Source: Xylogone sp. PMI_703
Taxonomy: Eukaryota; Ascomycota; Leotiomycetes
Length of the DNA stretch: 64,000 bases
Reading direction: 5' to 3'
Assembly: GCA_021399445.1 (NCBI GenBank)
Contig: JAJTUQ010000008.1
Span: forward strand, 1,116,001 to 1,180,000
The notes below the pieces were generated by a model. That model was given only the letters and a program-made list of their open reading frames with translations, did no database searches and had not been told where the DNA came from. The position numbers were made by a program, and so were the translations under genes. Shown piece by piece: positions 1-11,410 of this stretch (position 1 is its first letter; each line of letters opens with the position of its first letter).

Positions 1-1029
1 ATATGATCTTTTGTGTGCTGAAAACACGACCATCGCCACAAGACACGGTCGCTTTCTTAGGGTTGGAGCTATCAATTGATTTGACTACTGTCGAAAAGCT
101 GTAAGACAGCTTTCCTGTCAAACAACAATCGTCAAATATACGCCTTGCAAGTCCACTTTGGCCGCACTTCAACTTATAACGGGCCATATGGTTCACATAC
201 TCTTGATATTCGGCTCCGCCCAAGACCCACCTTTGAATAAGATCAAAGAAGCTTGCATCCTCTAGAGGGCCAGCCATAGCCACTAAAGTTCCTTCAAGTA
301 TGCACAGCTCCTCATCAGTAAGAACTTCCTTCAACTGATTAATGCGGTCTCTGCCGGACATTTGATCATAGTAAGCAAAATGCTCTTGGTTATACGTTGG
401 ATTATGCGGGTATGGAACGATATCTCTAGCATTTTTTCCATCAGGGTTGTGAAAGATGTGTTGGGTTCTGGTTTGTAGAGCTCCCTGTTGCACTGGGTCA
501 GCACAAATACCACCTCTTGCAGGAACTTGTTATTATACCAATTCTTCGATCGACCAATCTTTCTGGACACCATTTTTAAATGTTGCATAGGGAACGCAAC
601 CCTCAAAATACTCAAGAGAATCCTTAATCTCATCATTCAACCCGTATCGCGTAACCTCAGCCCATACATGAGGCTGATGCCAATGGATCCATGTACCTCC
701 CATTTCAAACCCTTGTGCATCCTTGAAAGAGGTCCATGTGCGGCCACCTATGCGATCACGAGCCTCGACAAGAAGAACCTTCCTCCCTGCGTATGCCCAT
801 TAAATACTAAAACATCAAAGGTGCAAGAGGCTTGTATAGGGACCTTACCTTGTGCTGTTAAGTCTCTAGTTGCGGTCAGCCCAGCGTATCCTGCTCCTAC
901 TACGATCACGTCGTAGTCTATTTTTGTACTCGCATTCAATTCACCCGGCGCAATAACTGCCGGCGTCGCCAGGCCTGCCTTTATTCCTTCTAAAGGTGAA
1001 TATTCAAATCCTTCCGTAGTTGACAGCAT
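1..1029 (-). CDS. Flavin-containing monoamine oxidase, 3' part cut by window edge
   Basis: FAD-dependent amine oxidase, predicted to oxidise a primary or secondary amine to the imine/aldehyde with release of H2O2. The N-terminal Rossmann motif VVGAGYAGL lies near residues 43-51, followed after an intron by the family signature EARDRIGGRTW. Two introns keep one reading frame. Intron 1 is 787-848 (GTAAGG..CAG, 62 nt). Intron 2 is 485-538 (GTATAA..CAG, 54 nt), with CTGAC 16-20 nt before its 3' end. The third exon stays open to base 1, so the substrate and C-terminal FAD parts lie outside the window. I chose the ATG at 1029 (MLSTTEGFEY) because the open frame further upstream has no family-like sequence. 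The gene diverges from the Zn2Cys6 regulator at 1828. Intact as far as visible; substrate unknown. Confidence 0.85.
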
Positions 1030-1827
1030 CCTTCCTTCCGATGATAAAGACGGGAAGTTGATGTCACGACTGTTAACAAAGTGAAAGAAACCTATCAAAG
1101 GGGCAATTAGTCTGATATTTAAGTGTCTGATTTTTCTTTTTAGGAATCCAGTGTCATCAAATCCAAGAGGAGAACAGTTATAAGAGCAATGATTTTCATA
1201 TGGGTACCTCACGACCGAGAATCTCACTATAGCGACGCATACTATCCTCCTATCATATAAGACGAACTTTACTAGTAATCAACTCGAGCCCTACAAACTC
1301 AAACCTTTCTCGCGGTTATGAACCTGATTGCCACAGAAGGCTTAGCGAGAGGGTAAATAGATAGCTGTGATCCTGATCGTCTCAAAAGGCATAGTTTGAG
1401 CCTACACGAGACAAAAAAAAAGGCATTGAAATGCGACAGTTGACTGTGGAGTTGACGTTAGCCACTGAGAGAGTTGATTGGGGACTCTAATTCCTTGGCT
1501 TTGGAAGTCGCTGTGTCTTTCCTTTTGCACCGATACAGGCATAGTTATCGGCGGCGGTTTTAGGCCTGCCCCGCTGCCTAGCGAGGATAGGAATGCAAAC
1601 TAGCATTGATCATCGTCTGGATAACCGACATCCACTCACTTCATAGCACCGCTCGCGGTCTTGTACCTATTTGGTTCTTCTTCTTCTTCTTCTTCCCCCT
1701 CCTCCTCGCACTGTTTCTGCGCTCAATCACGCTCACCGGCTCGCGACACACACTCTGCGGCCACAGCGATCCTTATGCCACCCTAATATTCCGCCTTACG
1801 CCTAGGATTCCTCGTTCACGGTTGACC
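1030..1827. promoter_or_regulatory. Shared upstream region between divergent amine oxidase and Zn2Cys6 regulator
   Basis: This is 798 bp of non-coding DNA between two divergent start codons. It holds a pyrimidine-rich TTC-repeat tract at about 1675-1705, just upstream of the regulator's ATG, a position where fungal promoters and 5' leaders often carry CT-rich runs. No TATA box or binding site could be assigned with confidence. The arrangement would allow co-regulation; that is inference. Confidence 0.4.
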
Positions 1828-3960
1828 ATGATCTCCATACTGGACTTCCACGAACGTCCGTCGAAGGTTGCTAGATCAACAACGCCACCGTCAGCTCCCC
1901 GACGTCTGTCAAAGCCAAAGCGACCTACCAGAACTAAAACATTCTCGGGCTGCTGGACATGCCGTGCTCGCCATGTCAAATGTGATGAGCAAAAGCCGTG
2001 CTGCAAGCGGTGTCTGAATAGTTCTTTAACCTGCCAGGGATATGGTCTTCGACTTTCATGGGTCAAATATTCTCCTGATAAGGCGGAGCTTACACCTTTA
2101 GCACCACATGCCTTGAATAGTTACAATACTTTGCCTCTCAACCATGGCCTCCCTAATCTTTCAGCTTCGGACATTGCGGCTGTTCTTGACAGCCTCGGGG
2201 ATGGTCCAGATCTGCAAACTTCCAAGAGAATTGGGCCATTCTCGGTCTTCCCTACGTCAGTCATACCGTGGCCTCGTCAAACACCATCAGGTTCCCTCTC
2301 TGAGTTTATTCGGGACCAAGATAATAAGTCAGTTTGCAACAACTGCAGCTTTACGGCTACGTCACCTTCTTCCATATGTGATGGAAAATTCTGCAGTACA
2401 CTAAAGTCCTGTAGTGATAACTATATTAGCACCATTCCATCTTCGAGTGACGACAATAGCTCTAAATCTAATGAGGGATCTCGCTCAACTTCCGAAGTTG
2501 TAGACGAATGGCCCTCGATTCAAGTAGTAGGCGAAGTAAATCCCGAACTGCCAACTGTAGCAGGGGTGGACTATGCTGCGGGATATATCTCTCCATTCTC
2601 TTCATCCATACCTTCGTTGATATACCAGAATCGTTTATCTTTCGGTGATGTTGACTACAGCATTCGGTCAGCAAACGAAGAAAGCGATAAGAACTATCCT
2701 ATGATGGAGCCTGCATCATATTCGAATCATGGGTTCATATTTGATCATGGGGGTATAAATACAACTCTACAGATACAGCGTCACATGGATCTTCTTCCGG
2801 CGCCAGCTCGACAAAAGGAGTTGGTTCATCACTGGATCAGCTTCCTAGCTAAGAATTTGCAGCCGGTGGATACATCTGCCAACTTATTTCGCGATGTGTT
2901 CTTGCCCATGGGAATTTCAGGTCTATTTGCGAGCTCTAAGGAGTCAAATGGAAGGATCGCCCTCTTCCATGCCTTGTGCTCTACTGCAGCCTACAGTCTT
3001 CTGCAACTTACGGGAAATAATGGTTTCTATGATCTCGCCTTGAAGCATGACCAGCTCGCAATTATACACCTACGCCACAGTATTTCTTGTGATAGTGAAG
3101 TTCAAGATGAAGCGCTTCCACTTGCAATCGTGATGCACATTGTAAGTTCGACAGTCTCCGGCAGGGCAAGTGATTGGAGAAGTCATATTCTAGGTGCTAT
3201 CAAATGGTTACTGAATATGAGCTCCAGCAGTCGAAAGCCACAGAAACTTGTCTCTCCATTGGTCTCCCCGTTGGTCTCCCAAGTAATCCTTGCTGCGGTG
3301 GTGCCTGGCAATATTAACTTGCCTATGGATGTCTTGTCATTCCTCAATATAAACGCTGGAGATGTAGATTATATTGGTCCAAAATCTGGGCTAAGCCGGA
3401 ATATGTTACACAATCTTTTAGAGATCACGCGATTGAGGCGAGCCAACGATGCACCAGAACCACAAGAGCTTGCGACTTTAGAAGCGCAGATCAATCTCGA
3501 GGACCCTAAACTGCGGTATCCAGATACGATCGACAGCCAGATAGATGCAATTGCGAATGAGTTGTCAACGTTTAAGCAGCACTTAGCGGATGTCTTTTAT
3601 TACGCAACATTGATCTATTTCAAGCGTGCACTCATGAAGGCGCCACGTAGCGAAGTACAAGATATGGTGGAAAAGGCCCTCCGAGGACTTGAAGCAATGG
3701 AGAATACGAATCATAGTTCATGTGGCGGATGTATATCTGCGTGGCCTTGTGTCGTTATTGCCACGGAGTGTGAGGCACTGACGCAGCGAGAGCGGGTGAT
3801 CAAATGGTTCAGGCAGAAGAGAAGACATGGATTCAACAACATGAACGTTGCATGTACAATCTCTATGATGGTATGGCAAATGCGCCATCTACCTGGGAAT
3901 GAGAATCTCTACTGGCAAGACATGGGTCTGGATCCAGAACTTGATGCTCTTCTATTATAG
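1828..3960 (+). CDS. Zn(II)2Cys6 fungal transcription factor
   Basis: A nuclear DNA-binding regulator of 710 residues. The binuclear zinc cluster is complete near residues 42-69, with spacing CX2CX6CX6CX2CX6C, preceded by a basic Lys/Arg/Pro-rich stretch. A Ser-rich linker follows, and from about residue 310 comes an alpha-helical region of the fungal-specific transcription factor type (the Fungal_trans_2 / ARG81-like family), ending in a conserved block around RVIKWFRQ and MMVWQMRHL. I chose the ATG at 1828 because the open frame further upstream begins at a TTG and encodes a low-complexity Phe-rich stretch from the promoter's TTC repeat. It is one uninterrupted exon. It diverges from the amine oxidase, which is its best candidate target by position. 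Target genes unknown. Confidence 0.85.
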   Translation: MISILDFHERPSKVARSTTPPSAPRRLSKPKRPTRTKTFSGCWTCRARHVKCDEQKPCCKRCLNSSLTCQGYGLRLSWVKYSPDKAELTPLAPHALNSYNTLPLNHGLPNLSASDIAAVLDSLGDGPDLQTSKRIGPFSVFPTSVIPWPRQTPSGSLSEFIRDQDNKSVCNNCSFTATSPSSICDGKFCSTLKSCSDNYISTIPSSSDDNSSKSNEGSRSTSEVVDEWPSIQVVGEVNPELPTVAGVDYAAGYISPFSSSIPSLIYQNRLSFGDVDYSIRSANEESDKNYPMMEPASYSNHGFIFDHGGINTTLQIQRHMDLLPAPARQKELVHHWISFLAKNLQPVDTSANLFRDVFLPMGISGLFASSKESNGRIALFHALCSTAAYSLLQLTGNNGFYDLALKHDQLAIIHLRHSISCDSEVQDEALPLAIVMHIVSSTVSGRASDWRSHILGAIKWLLNMSSSSRKPQKLVSPLVSPLVSQVILAAVVPGNINLPMDVLSFLNINAGDVDYIGPKSGLSRNMLHNLLEITRLRRANDAPEPQELATLEAQINLEDPKLRYPDTIDSQIDAIANELSTFKQHLADVFYYATLIYFKRALMKAPRSEVQDMVEKALRGLEAMENTNHSSCGGCISAWPCVVIATECEALTQRERVIKWFRQKRRHGFNNMNVACTISMMVWQMRHLPGNENLYWQDMGLDPELDALLL

Positions 3961-6155
3961 TGTATTATAATGTAATAGGTCAGAGTTGTTAAAGGCTTCA
4001 AGACTTGGTCCTTCAGGGGCCCGCGGTATGCCCCCGGCCGGGCCAGGTGTATACATGAATAGTCCTCGGAGCCTTCCGGCATCTGTATCAATTCTTATGA
4101 TAGCCAGGAAAATGTATTAGCGGGGACTAGTAAACCTTTTCATTTTGTAGGTCTTGCTGAATCACCAAAAGACAGAACTTCATTAGCTCTTCGGTCAGTA
4201 TAGTATCTTGATCGGTGGATTCCATGAACTCGTCAAACTGATCATCGGTGTTATACTGAAGCAGATCTTGTATCTTGCGGATCGATTACTGTTGGTTTTT
4301 AGTGAATTACACAATCGGTCTCAGTGGCTTTATCTCATTCGTGTTCGGGTACAGTCCGGAAGATATAACAGAGAAAATACTTTTATAGTCTATTATACTT
4401 GATTAGTGTATATCTGGACTGGGGCAGTCGAAAAGGTCAATTTGCTGGCTCTTTTGACGTGGCGACTGTATTCATTTTAACAGGTCAGTATTATTAATAT
4501 CCTTGAGCATGTCTAAATAGTGATTCATGATATGATATTACATTTTTAAAACCCTTTTTAGCTCGGACTCTGATTTATCTGGCTTTTGATTGAATTGGTA
4601 GGTCTTCCGTAAATTATATTTTAAGGTCTTTAAGACTGTATTCCATTTAGTAAAATGTAATCAGTTATTATGCTCCGTAGGAGGAATGTTGTTTGTCAGT
4701 TGTAATCTTCGTTATTCTCTGTCGATATGATATTGTTGATATTTTTGTTTTAATTGCTTAAGTAATAGCTGTAATTTAGATGTCGAAAAAGTATTTCGAC
4801 TATATCTGTCTTTGCTCAAGTTGATTTTGGCATCTTTACTAGTAATAAAGACTTTTTTCTTTTTCATAAGCTAATATCGCTTTTTCTTATTTTTATATCA
4901 TGATTATAAGTTGATTAACTTAAATAATTCTTCGTTTTTAGTCTTCTTCAGGCCGTGGACTTTATTTTTATATTACTTCATTACTTTCTAGCTTCGAGTC
5001 CAAGAGAGTAGTTATTCTTCGACTGAGCAAAGTTTATATTGTTTACCTTTGATAATATTGATAATTAGTTATAGGCTTAAGCTAAAAGGAGGTAATCTAA
5101 TGTTGGAATAATTGTATTAGAATAAGAATTTTGTAATATATATATTAATTTGTTTTCTTTATTTCTTAGAGGTCTGGTGTTTTTTGTATAAGTAGACTAA
5201 AAGGTTTACTAGGTTAATTATATAATAATATTTATTATTAATATAGAGTAAAACTTTATATTCTTCGTTTAGTTAGACTAAATGAGTCAATGGATAAGGG
5301 ATAAGCTTTGGTTAAACCTTTTGTACTTCTGTTATATTAAATATCGTAATTTTAGTTTTTTGGAGATAATGTTTAAGGATTAAAGTAAAACGGAATTGAT
5401 AATCATTTTTAATTCTTTATATTTGTATATATTTCAGTGATTATATTATCAGAGTGAAATGGAATTAATAATCACTTTTAAAAAAAATATATTATAGTTT
5501 TATATATATCATTTTTATATCAAAATATTATAATATAAAAATTTAATAAGTAAAATCTAACAAAATATTTTTGTTTTTTTAATATACTAAAATAATAAAA
5601 TACTAGTAATAGTAGTAGTAGTTGTCATGATTGAGTGTTAGTGCCTGAGGCTTGACAGGGTGCGAGTTAACTGGGGGATACTGTATGGAGGAGTACGCTT
5701 TTCTGATAGCCGGGACGCATCTGCGAGCTAGAAAGTCATACTTACGTTGTAGGATTGGGGGTAATTAATGTAGCTACAATAACACTGTAATAGCAAAAAA
5801 GTATCACTACGTGGGTTGTCGATTTTACGATTTGATAGGTTGCTAGTATCGTAATATGCAATTGGATGCCTAAAGCCTACTTCACGTGGTACACATGTAA
5901 AAAAGCGCGAACCAAAACCTCTCGTCTTCTTGCAACACCCAATTCCAACGAATCTATCGCACATACGAGAGAAGTTTTACTTATACCTCGTACAACAGAC
6001 GGTATGCTACTATTATCTCTGTTCTGCTCATAAGTCTAGCTAGATCCAGAACTAACATGCGATAATACAGACATTCGATCGAGTCTACTTTACATGCGAT
6101 AGTGAAATTACTACGGCGTTCGGTTGAAAACTTGGTTTATAAAGCGGACTAAAAA
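3961..6155. other. Intergenic, mostly AT-rich degraded DNA
   Basis: No supportable gene. From about 4480 to 5620 the sequence becomes very AT-rich with stops in every frame, as expected of a RIP-mutated repeat, but I could not recognise a transposon domain on either strand. Base composition returns to normal after about 5630, where a short open frame (5728-5964, minus) has no recognisable features. Confidence 0.5.
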
Positions 6156-7781
6156 ATGGACTACGATATTGACCGGCCATTCTGTGAGATCTATAGAGGA
6201 GTAAGGAAGTTCAGGAAGGATTTACGCAAGGCTATAAATACACAGTATGAAAGGGAAGACAAGGCTGTGTGGGCGGAGAATCTTCAATTTCTTACTATAT
6301 ACACTTCCGAAGACACACCAACCAAGGTGGGAGAGGGAAGGTACCATAATAAGTCACATAATATCCACGACTGTCCTGATCATGAACTCTTTCTTCCTAA
6401 GGGTTTGGCTCATCTGAGTACTGCGAATTGTGGCCGGCCGGATCTACCATGTCGATGTGCCTCGTATGAAGGATTCGATGGTATCTTCACCAGATCGATC
6501 GAGAGAAAGACTTTGAGGTTGACATCTATTGGCGAGCTTCAAGGCTGTACACATTTTCTTGCCGTTTCTTACCGGTGGCCACAGGAGGATATATCGGATG
6601 AAGAACGTTATGACATTATTCTACCTTCTGGTAAAAGACGTAAAAGCAACGTTCCAGCCTGGCTATTAGACCGAATAATCGACTATGCTGTTTCTCAAGG
6701 AGTTAAATTTATATGGATTGACCAAGAATGTGTTGATCAAAACTCAGAGCAGCTAAAGCAGGCTGTTCAAGCTTATCATGCTGTATATCGCCAGTCTCAA
6801 CAAGTAGTTGGTGTGCTTACTACTGCGATCACAAACCAGAGCTTCTTAGATGCTTTTAAATGTGCTGAGAAGTACTACGGAGAATAGAAACAAACCGGTA
6901 CTGCGACTTCGGTGGAGTCAGACCTGCTGAGTATCATGCAAGTCTCCGCTGCAATCTCCAAAAATCCATGGTTCGAGCGCATATGGACTTGTTCAGAGTC
7001 ATTGATGGCATCGAAGCCACTTCACTTTCTTGTACCCTGTGAAAGATTGCTAGAACGCAGCCATTGGCTTGGAAACCTCTCCGACCAGATCGTCGTACAT
7101 CAACTTGTCATTCAAGAACTTCTCTGCTCAATCATAAAGCCATACACTCCATCCACGTCTAAATCTCAGAGACCAGAAGAAGAGACTATTCAGAAACTTT
7201 TGAAAACTAATCGTGATACGGTTGCTGCATACCATATTTTTCAAGAAACGTGCCCAAAAATGAAATGGTCTCCTACGGAGAGACGAAGCTCAGATATCGT
7301 GGAAGCGTGTGGGATGCTTGCAAGCCGGGATGGAAAGGAAATTTCGGACAGAATAGCTATTATAGCAAACGTGTGCGGTTATAGAAAAGCGCTTGACTGT
7401 CAGCAGCTTGTGCGACTGAAGTTGGGCTTCAGTATCTGCACACTAGCTTTGTCTATTGTGAATGATGATAGAAGATTGATCGATTTCATCCAAACGGGGT
7501 CGGCGGAACAAGCTCAAGGTTATAAAGCGTTAGTTTTATCACAAAGAAGCATCAGAGATGCCATCAACTCAGACCGCGCTCTAACTAACACAATCATGTT
7601 GATGGCTGACAGTAATATAGAGTGGGATGAAGGGATAAGTCCTAAAAAGCTTCCCAAAGAAGGTGTGGAAGTCGTTACAATGGAAGAGATTCTGAGGCTA
7701 ATACAAACGGCGTCAAAGAAGGAGCCTAGCAGTCTGTCGAGAAGGTTTTCTGAAGAGCCGATGGGATTGTTGTCCCGCTGA
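6156..7781 (+). pseudogene. HET-domain protein interrupted by an in-frame TAG
   Basis: A heterokaryon-incompatibility (HET) domain protein. Such proteins trigger cell death when genetically different hyphae fuse. The ATG at 6156 starts a frame containing FLAVSYRWPQED (about residue 129 onward) and FIWIDQECVDQ (about residue 187), the two N-terminal HET motifs. The third motif, WFERIWTCSE, lies at 6971-7000 in the same frame but after a TAG at 6885-6887. The simplest reading is one premature stop in an otherwise open gene of about 541 codons. An alternative is a 60-nt intron, 6872-6931, which would remove the stop and keep the frame, but its donor GTACTA is poor. HET identity is secure; whether the gene is dead is not. 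Confidence 0.7.
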
Positions 7782-9008
7782 ACAGGGAAGCAGGCGTCTC
7801 AGCGTATTTTTTTCTTTTTACTTTTTTGAAAGGAAGAAACACTCATTTAATAATATATTCTCAAATCTTTTAACCTTTGATGATTAAAAATATATGTTCT
7901 AGCCTATAGCTTAATACGGTCCATTAATTAATGGGCCAGCCTATAGCTCCATATTGTCACGACGCTAGCCAAAAACCAAAGGCATAACCTTTATTCCCTA
8001 GCTAACTAGTCGATATAACAAAAGGATTCTCTCCTCTCCTCCTCCTCTATAAAGAGGTATGGTCCGGTTTGAAGTCTGGTGGCTCGTGCTACGCGGTTTT
8101 GCGTCGTTTTTGTATGGCTACTAACTGCCGTGCAATCTTGGACAAGACGTCTAACCTTGGTTACCTAATGCTCGGAGAGGAGGAAACTCCCTTTTCCATG
8201 CTTTGCCTCTTAACAGTCAATTCCTGCTCAAGTTAAGACTTAAAACTAGCCTGTTTACTAAAGTTGGTTAGTGATTGATTGATTGATTGATCTACCTATT
8301 TACTTTTCTGTTCACTTTTTTGGTGAGATAATATGACGCCGGTTGCTCTTTTGCCATGTCTATATACGGTTAGTAAACTTGTTGCGACTAGCCGTGCACC
8401 TGCATCACTGTCGTTAGTTGCCAGTCCGCACTCGTTAACCTTTGATCAACTACTGTAAAAGCTTAGATCTGGTGAAGCTGGAAAATAAGCAGCAGATACT
8501 ACTGTTGTCAGATTACTCTCTGATCTTGCCATTCTCGCCAGTTTATCGAAATGGCTTCAGCTCCCAAGACTGCTACTTTTTTACTATCAATCGCCATAAC
8601 CCGAACAAACGCCTGAATCAACAGCACCAGCCGTACAACACAACCCATTCGCAATCGTTGAAATACTTCGGGCTTGCTATGGTTTGTTCAGCTAATTAAT
8701 ACCCTAGTGCTTTAGTGTATTGAAGAAACAAGGGTTGATGTGAATAGATTTTGGTACTTAAATGTAAATTTTCAGTTTAAATTAACAGTTATGTATTTCA
8801 ATGAATACAGAATATAAGCAAGTATTACAATTTTATATCTTATATTAGTTTTGTATTACATTCTATAATCACATCATACAAAAAGTATTATCAATTAATT
8901 AATCATTTAGCTTCAATAAACAGTATATGATTAAATGCATAATTATGAATATATGTGAAGATGAAATGTTAAATGTTAAATATCAAATGTTTTGTCTACA
9001 ATCTGAAA
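7782..9008. other. Intergenic between two HET genes
   Basis: No supportable gene. It contains a 20-bp near-perfect palindrome (7918-7937) flanked by two copies of AGCCTATAGCT (7901-7911 and 7938-7948), and a short GATT tetranucleotide repeat at 8273-8290. AT content rises after 8700, consistent with the 3' flank of the minus-strand HET gene. A short frame at 8442-8699 has no recognisable features. Confidence 0.5.
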
Positions 9009-11315
9009 TCACCCCAACTTGAACTTTATCAACTGTAGTGCCATCGCCTGAAGGTTCAGGATCTTGTCATTATGAATCTCTAATGTAGCTAGTCCAGCTC
9101 GAAATGCAATACCATCCTTCCACTGGAGGAGCAATAAATGCATGCATAAATTTGCTTCCTGGTATTCTGCTAGCTCATCTTCAAGACTTAAACCCTCGGT
9201 ATATTTCAAGGAGCGAGGTGTTCCCATAAAGGTGTCATAGCTAAAAGCTACTAGAAGGAAATCGAGTCGCTGAGGTATATTTTTGGTAAGAAGTTGCTCA
9301 TCAGGAAGTTGGCCGCAGTATTCAAATCTAGGTGATCCCAGAATGCTCATGCAATCAGTAGATAGTTTGATTTTGGTTTCATCTTTGTGGTGTACATCAA
9401 AATTGTTGGATTGATTGAGGAGCGGATACCAGGTGCTATAGACAGTTAAAACAATATCTAACTGTAAAACTACACCCTGAACGGTAAGCAACCCAGGAAA
9501 CTCAACTTGCGGATGAAGGGTAGGAGTGATCTCATTTAGAGGTAATGATTTGCTGATAAGGGTATCGATATCACGGGTCACCCTACTCGGTAGTCCCATG
9601 AAAGGTACTGGTGTTTCAGGACAATGTTGTATCAGGTCCAGCTTTATCTCTTCTCCGCCTTCCGTCCATAGACAGAGTGGAGGCTGTGAGATACGGCACC
9701 AATTGCAACCCAGAACACACGGCTTTGCAAGCCAGATTATAGGCACGGTCCATATCCAACCCGCCCAAGACCAGCTCGGAAAATGGTTATTTCGAAGTGT
9801 ACAATCGACCTCATTTTTAGAACTCATTTTCCGCGCTAAATCTTCAGTCCACAAAAGTGAGAGTCGAAAATTGCGTCTGGGCATTCCGAATAAAAATCCT
9901 CCTGGAAGATACTCCTTCTCAATCCTCTTTAAGAGACCAGTCACAGCGTTCAATGCATCTGACTGGTGTGTAAGCTTCCTGGTAACATAGCGGCTAATTA
10001 TGTCCTCAAAACTGGATTTGGGCTCTCCAGTTAAATTTGGGACTGCTAACGGATTGCGTAAAGAGCAGAGGTATGCTGTCAAGTCGCCGTTTCTCGGGCC
10101 TTCCAATCCATCTTTATCAACGAAATTGAAGGATTCGGAGCAAGATATACGGTTGCAGATATAGTACACCTGGTCGCGGGCGAACATAAGTCTTCTATTG
10201 GACAGAATTCCTTCCTGGAATGTCCACCCACGCTTCATCCAATTGCTTTCCTTTAGTTTAAAATGCACATCACGCATCTTTTGTAAGAGATAATTCTGTG
10301 CCCCAAAATCGACAACCCTCTGCGGAACGACATGGCTGGTTGACCCAACCCTCGGCAGACCCTCACACGCAGAGATACCCTCTAGAGATATTATAGTTGC
10401 GAATGAGGCGCTATAGATAAGTTCCATCAATTCAATCTGCATCTTTTGCCGTTCGTGATCTTGTGGGTCAATACAAACATAATCAGCCCACAGGTATTGC
10501 TTCTGTAGGTTTCGAGTGACTCGAATAGCATCTTCGATAGTTGCTGGGAGGCCATCAGGCAAAAGACCAAGTGTGAAGCTTCCAGCCGGAGTGGCTCCCC
10601 AAACATAGCTCAAAGCAAGGTAGTCAACCGGTAGATTTTGTTGGGCTGGATATGGAACAAGGCTTCGTGCGTTAACGTCAATGAGATAAATAGATGCAAG
10701 CTTTGCAGAAAAGTGAGGCCTGCACTCCTCATGATGATGAGAGCAATGATCAAGCCACTTCAGCAAGAGCGGGTAGTCAGGGGTCTTTGAAGAGACCCTT
10801 CGGATTGCGTATCGATGGGCTGGGTGACCCACTGGCAAAGAAGTTTCCATGGCAATTCCGAAGTAACTAATTTTCGTCCAGCCCTTCATGTACGTGTCCT
10901 GGCATGGAGAATGATGAGCTATTAACCCATCCTTCCGGCTGAATTCAAACCAATTTCCACTGCGTCCAACTGTCGAAGTATGGTGATTTAGTGCGTTGAA
11001 TTTGAACTTCTCTTGTGATATGCTTTTAAGTTTCTGGCAAATCGGGCAATTCTGGATAAAGGGTTGGTGGTCAAAGTCAAAAAGAATACGCTGGAGAAGG
11101 ACTTGCACATCTCCATCATTCGCTCCTATGCAACTATTTTGATCCAAAGCCGATTTTGTCCTTTCTACTACCACGGGGAGATCAAGATCTTTACATCTAT
11201 CACAGATTTCCTTCAACAATCGCTCGGGCCCGTTTCTAGAGACAATTTCGACACTTGCAGGTATGTCCACTGCACTTTCATCTGAAAACAAAATTTGCGA
11301 GTTTGCGAGTGACAT
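9009..11315 (-). CDS. HET-domain (heterokaryon incompatibility) protein, intact
   Basis: A 768-residue single-exon HET protein, predicted to act in cytoplasmic allorecognition and cell death. The N-terminal part carries two CX2C pairs (CDRC near residue 38, CPIC near 90), common ahead of the HET domain. The HET domain has all three expected blocks: YLALSYVWG near residues 232-240, LWADYVCIDPQD near 275-286, and WMKRGWTFQEG near 359-369. The long C-terminal region, with Trp-rich stretches such as SWSWAGWIW, is typical of this class. I chose the ATG at 11315 because the open frame upstream of it begins with a TTG. It is the only one of four HET loci here that is fully open. No effector-type partner (NACHT, ankyrin or WD repeats) is fused to it. 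Confidence 0.88.
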   Translation of the reverse strand: MSLANSQILFSDESAVDIPASVEIVSRNGPERLLKEICDRCKDLDLPVVVERTKSALDQNSCIGANDGDVQVLLQRILFDFDHQPFIQNCPICQKLKSISQEKFKFNALNHHTSTVGRSGNWFEFSRKDGLIAHHSPCQDTYMKGWTKISYFGIAMETSLPVGHPAHRYAIRRVSSKTPDYPLLLKWLDHCSHHHEECRPHFSAKLASIYLIDVNARSLVPYPAQQNLPVDYLALSYVWGATPAGSFTLGLLPDGLPATIEDAIRVTRNLQKQYLWADYVCIDPQDHERQKMQIELMELIYSASFATIISLEGISACEGLPRVGSTSHVVPQRVVDFGAQNYLLQKMRDVHFKLKESNWMKRGWTFQEGILSNRRLMFARDQVYYICNRISCSESFNFVDKDGLEGPRNGDLTAYLCSLRNPLAVPNLTGEPKSSFEDIISRYVTRKLTHQSDALNAVTGLLKRIEKEYLPGGFLFGMPRRNFRLSLLWTEDLARKMSSKNEVDCTLRNNHFPSWSWAGWIWTVPIIWLAKPCVLGCNWCRISQPPLCLWTEGGEEIKLDLIQHCPETPVPFMGLPSRVTRDIDTLISKSLPLNEITPTLHPQVEFPGLLTVQGVVLQLDIVLTVYSTWYPLLNQSNNFDVHHKDETKIKLSTDCMSILGSPRFEYCGQLPDEQLLTKNIPQRLDFLLVAFSYDTFMGTPRSLKYTEGLSLEDELAEYQEANLCMHLLLLQWKDGIAFRAGLATLEIHNDKILNLQAMALQLIKFKLG

Positions 11316-11410
11316 TCTGCTGCTGGCTGATTCCGTCGTTTCAGTTTGGCTGTACAACTTGATCTCCCTTTACGACTTCAAGCACAACCTGTAGAATATC
11401 ACGACGATTA

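Noticed and set aside
331..916. Open frames at 331-636 (minus) and 488-916 (plus)
   Set aside because: Both are shadows of amine-oxidase exons 2 and 3; the correct minus-strand frame through the two introns gives family-like sequence.
4970..5020. Possible tRNA-like string (CTTCGAGTCC) in the AT-rich block
   Set aside because: No matching acceptor stem, D-arm or anticodon arm could be placed around it.
5728..5964. Minus-strand 78-codon frame
   Set aside because: No recognisable domain and directly beside degraded DNA; likely chance.
8442..8699. Plus-strand 85-codon frame between the HET genes
   Set aside because: Starts without a good ATG context and has no recognisable sequence; an alternative frame from 8551 is broken by stops.
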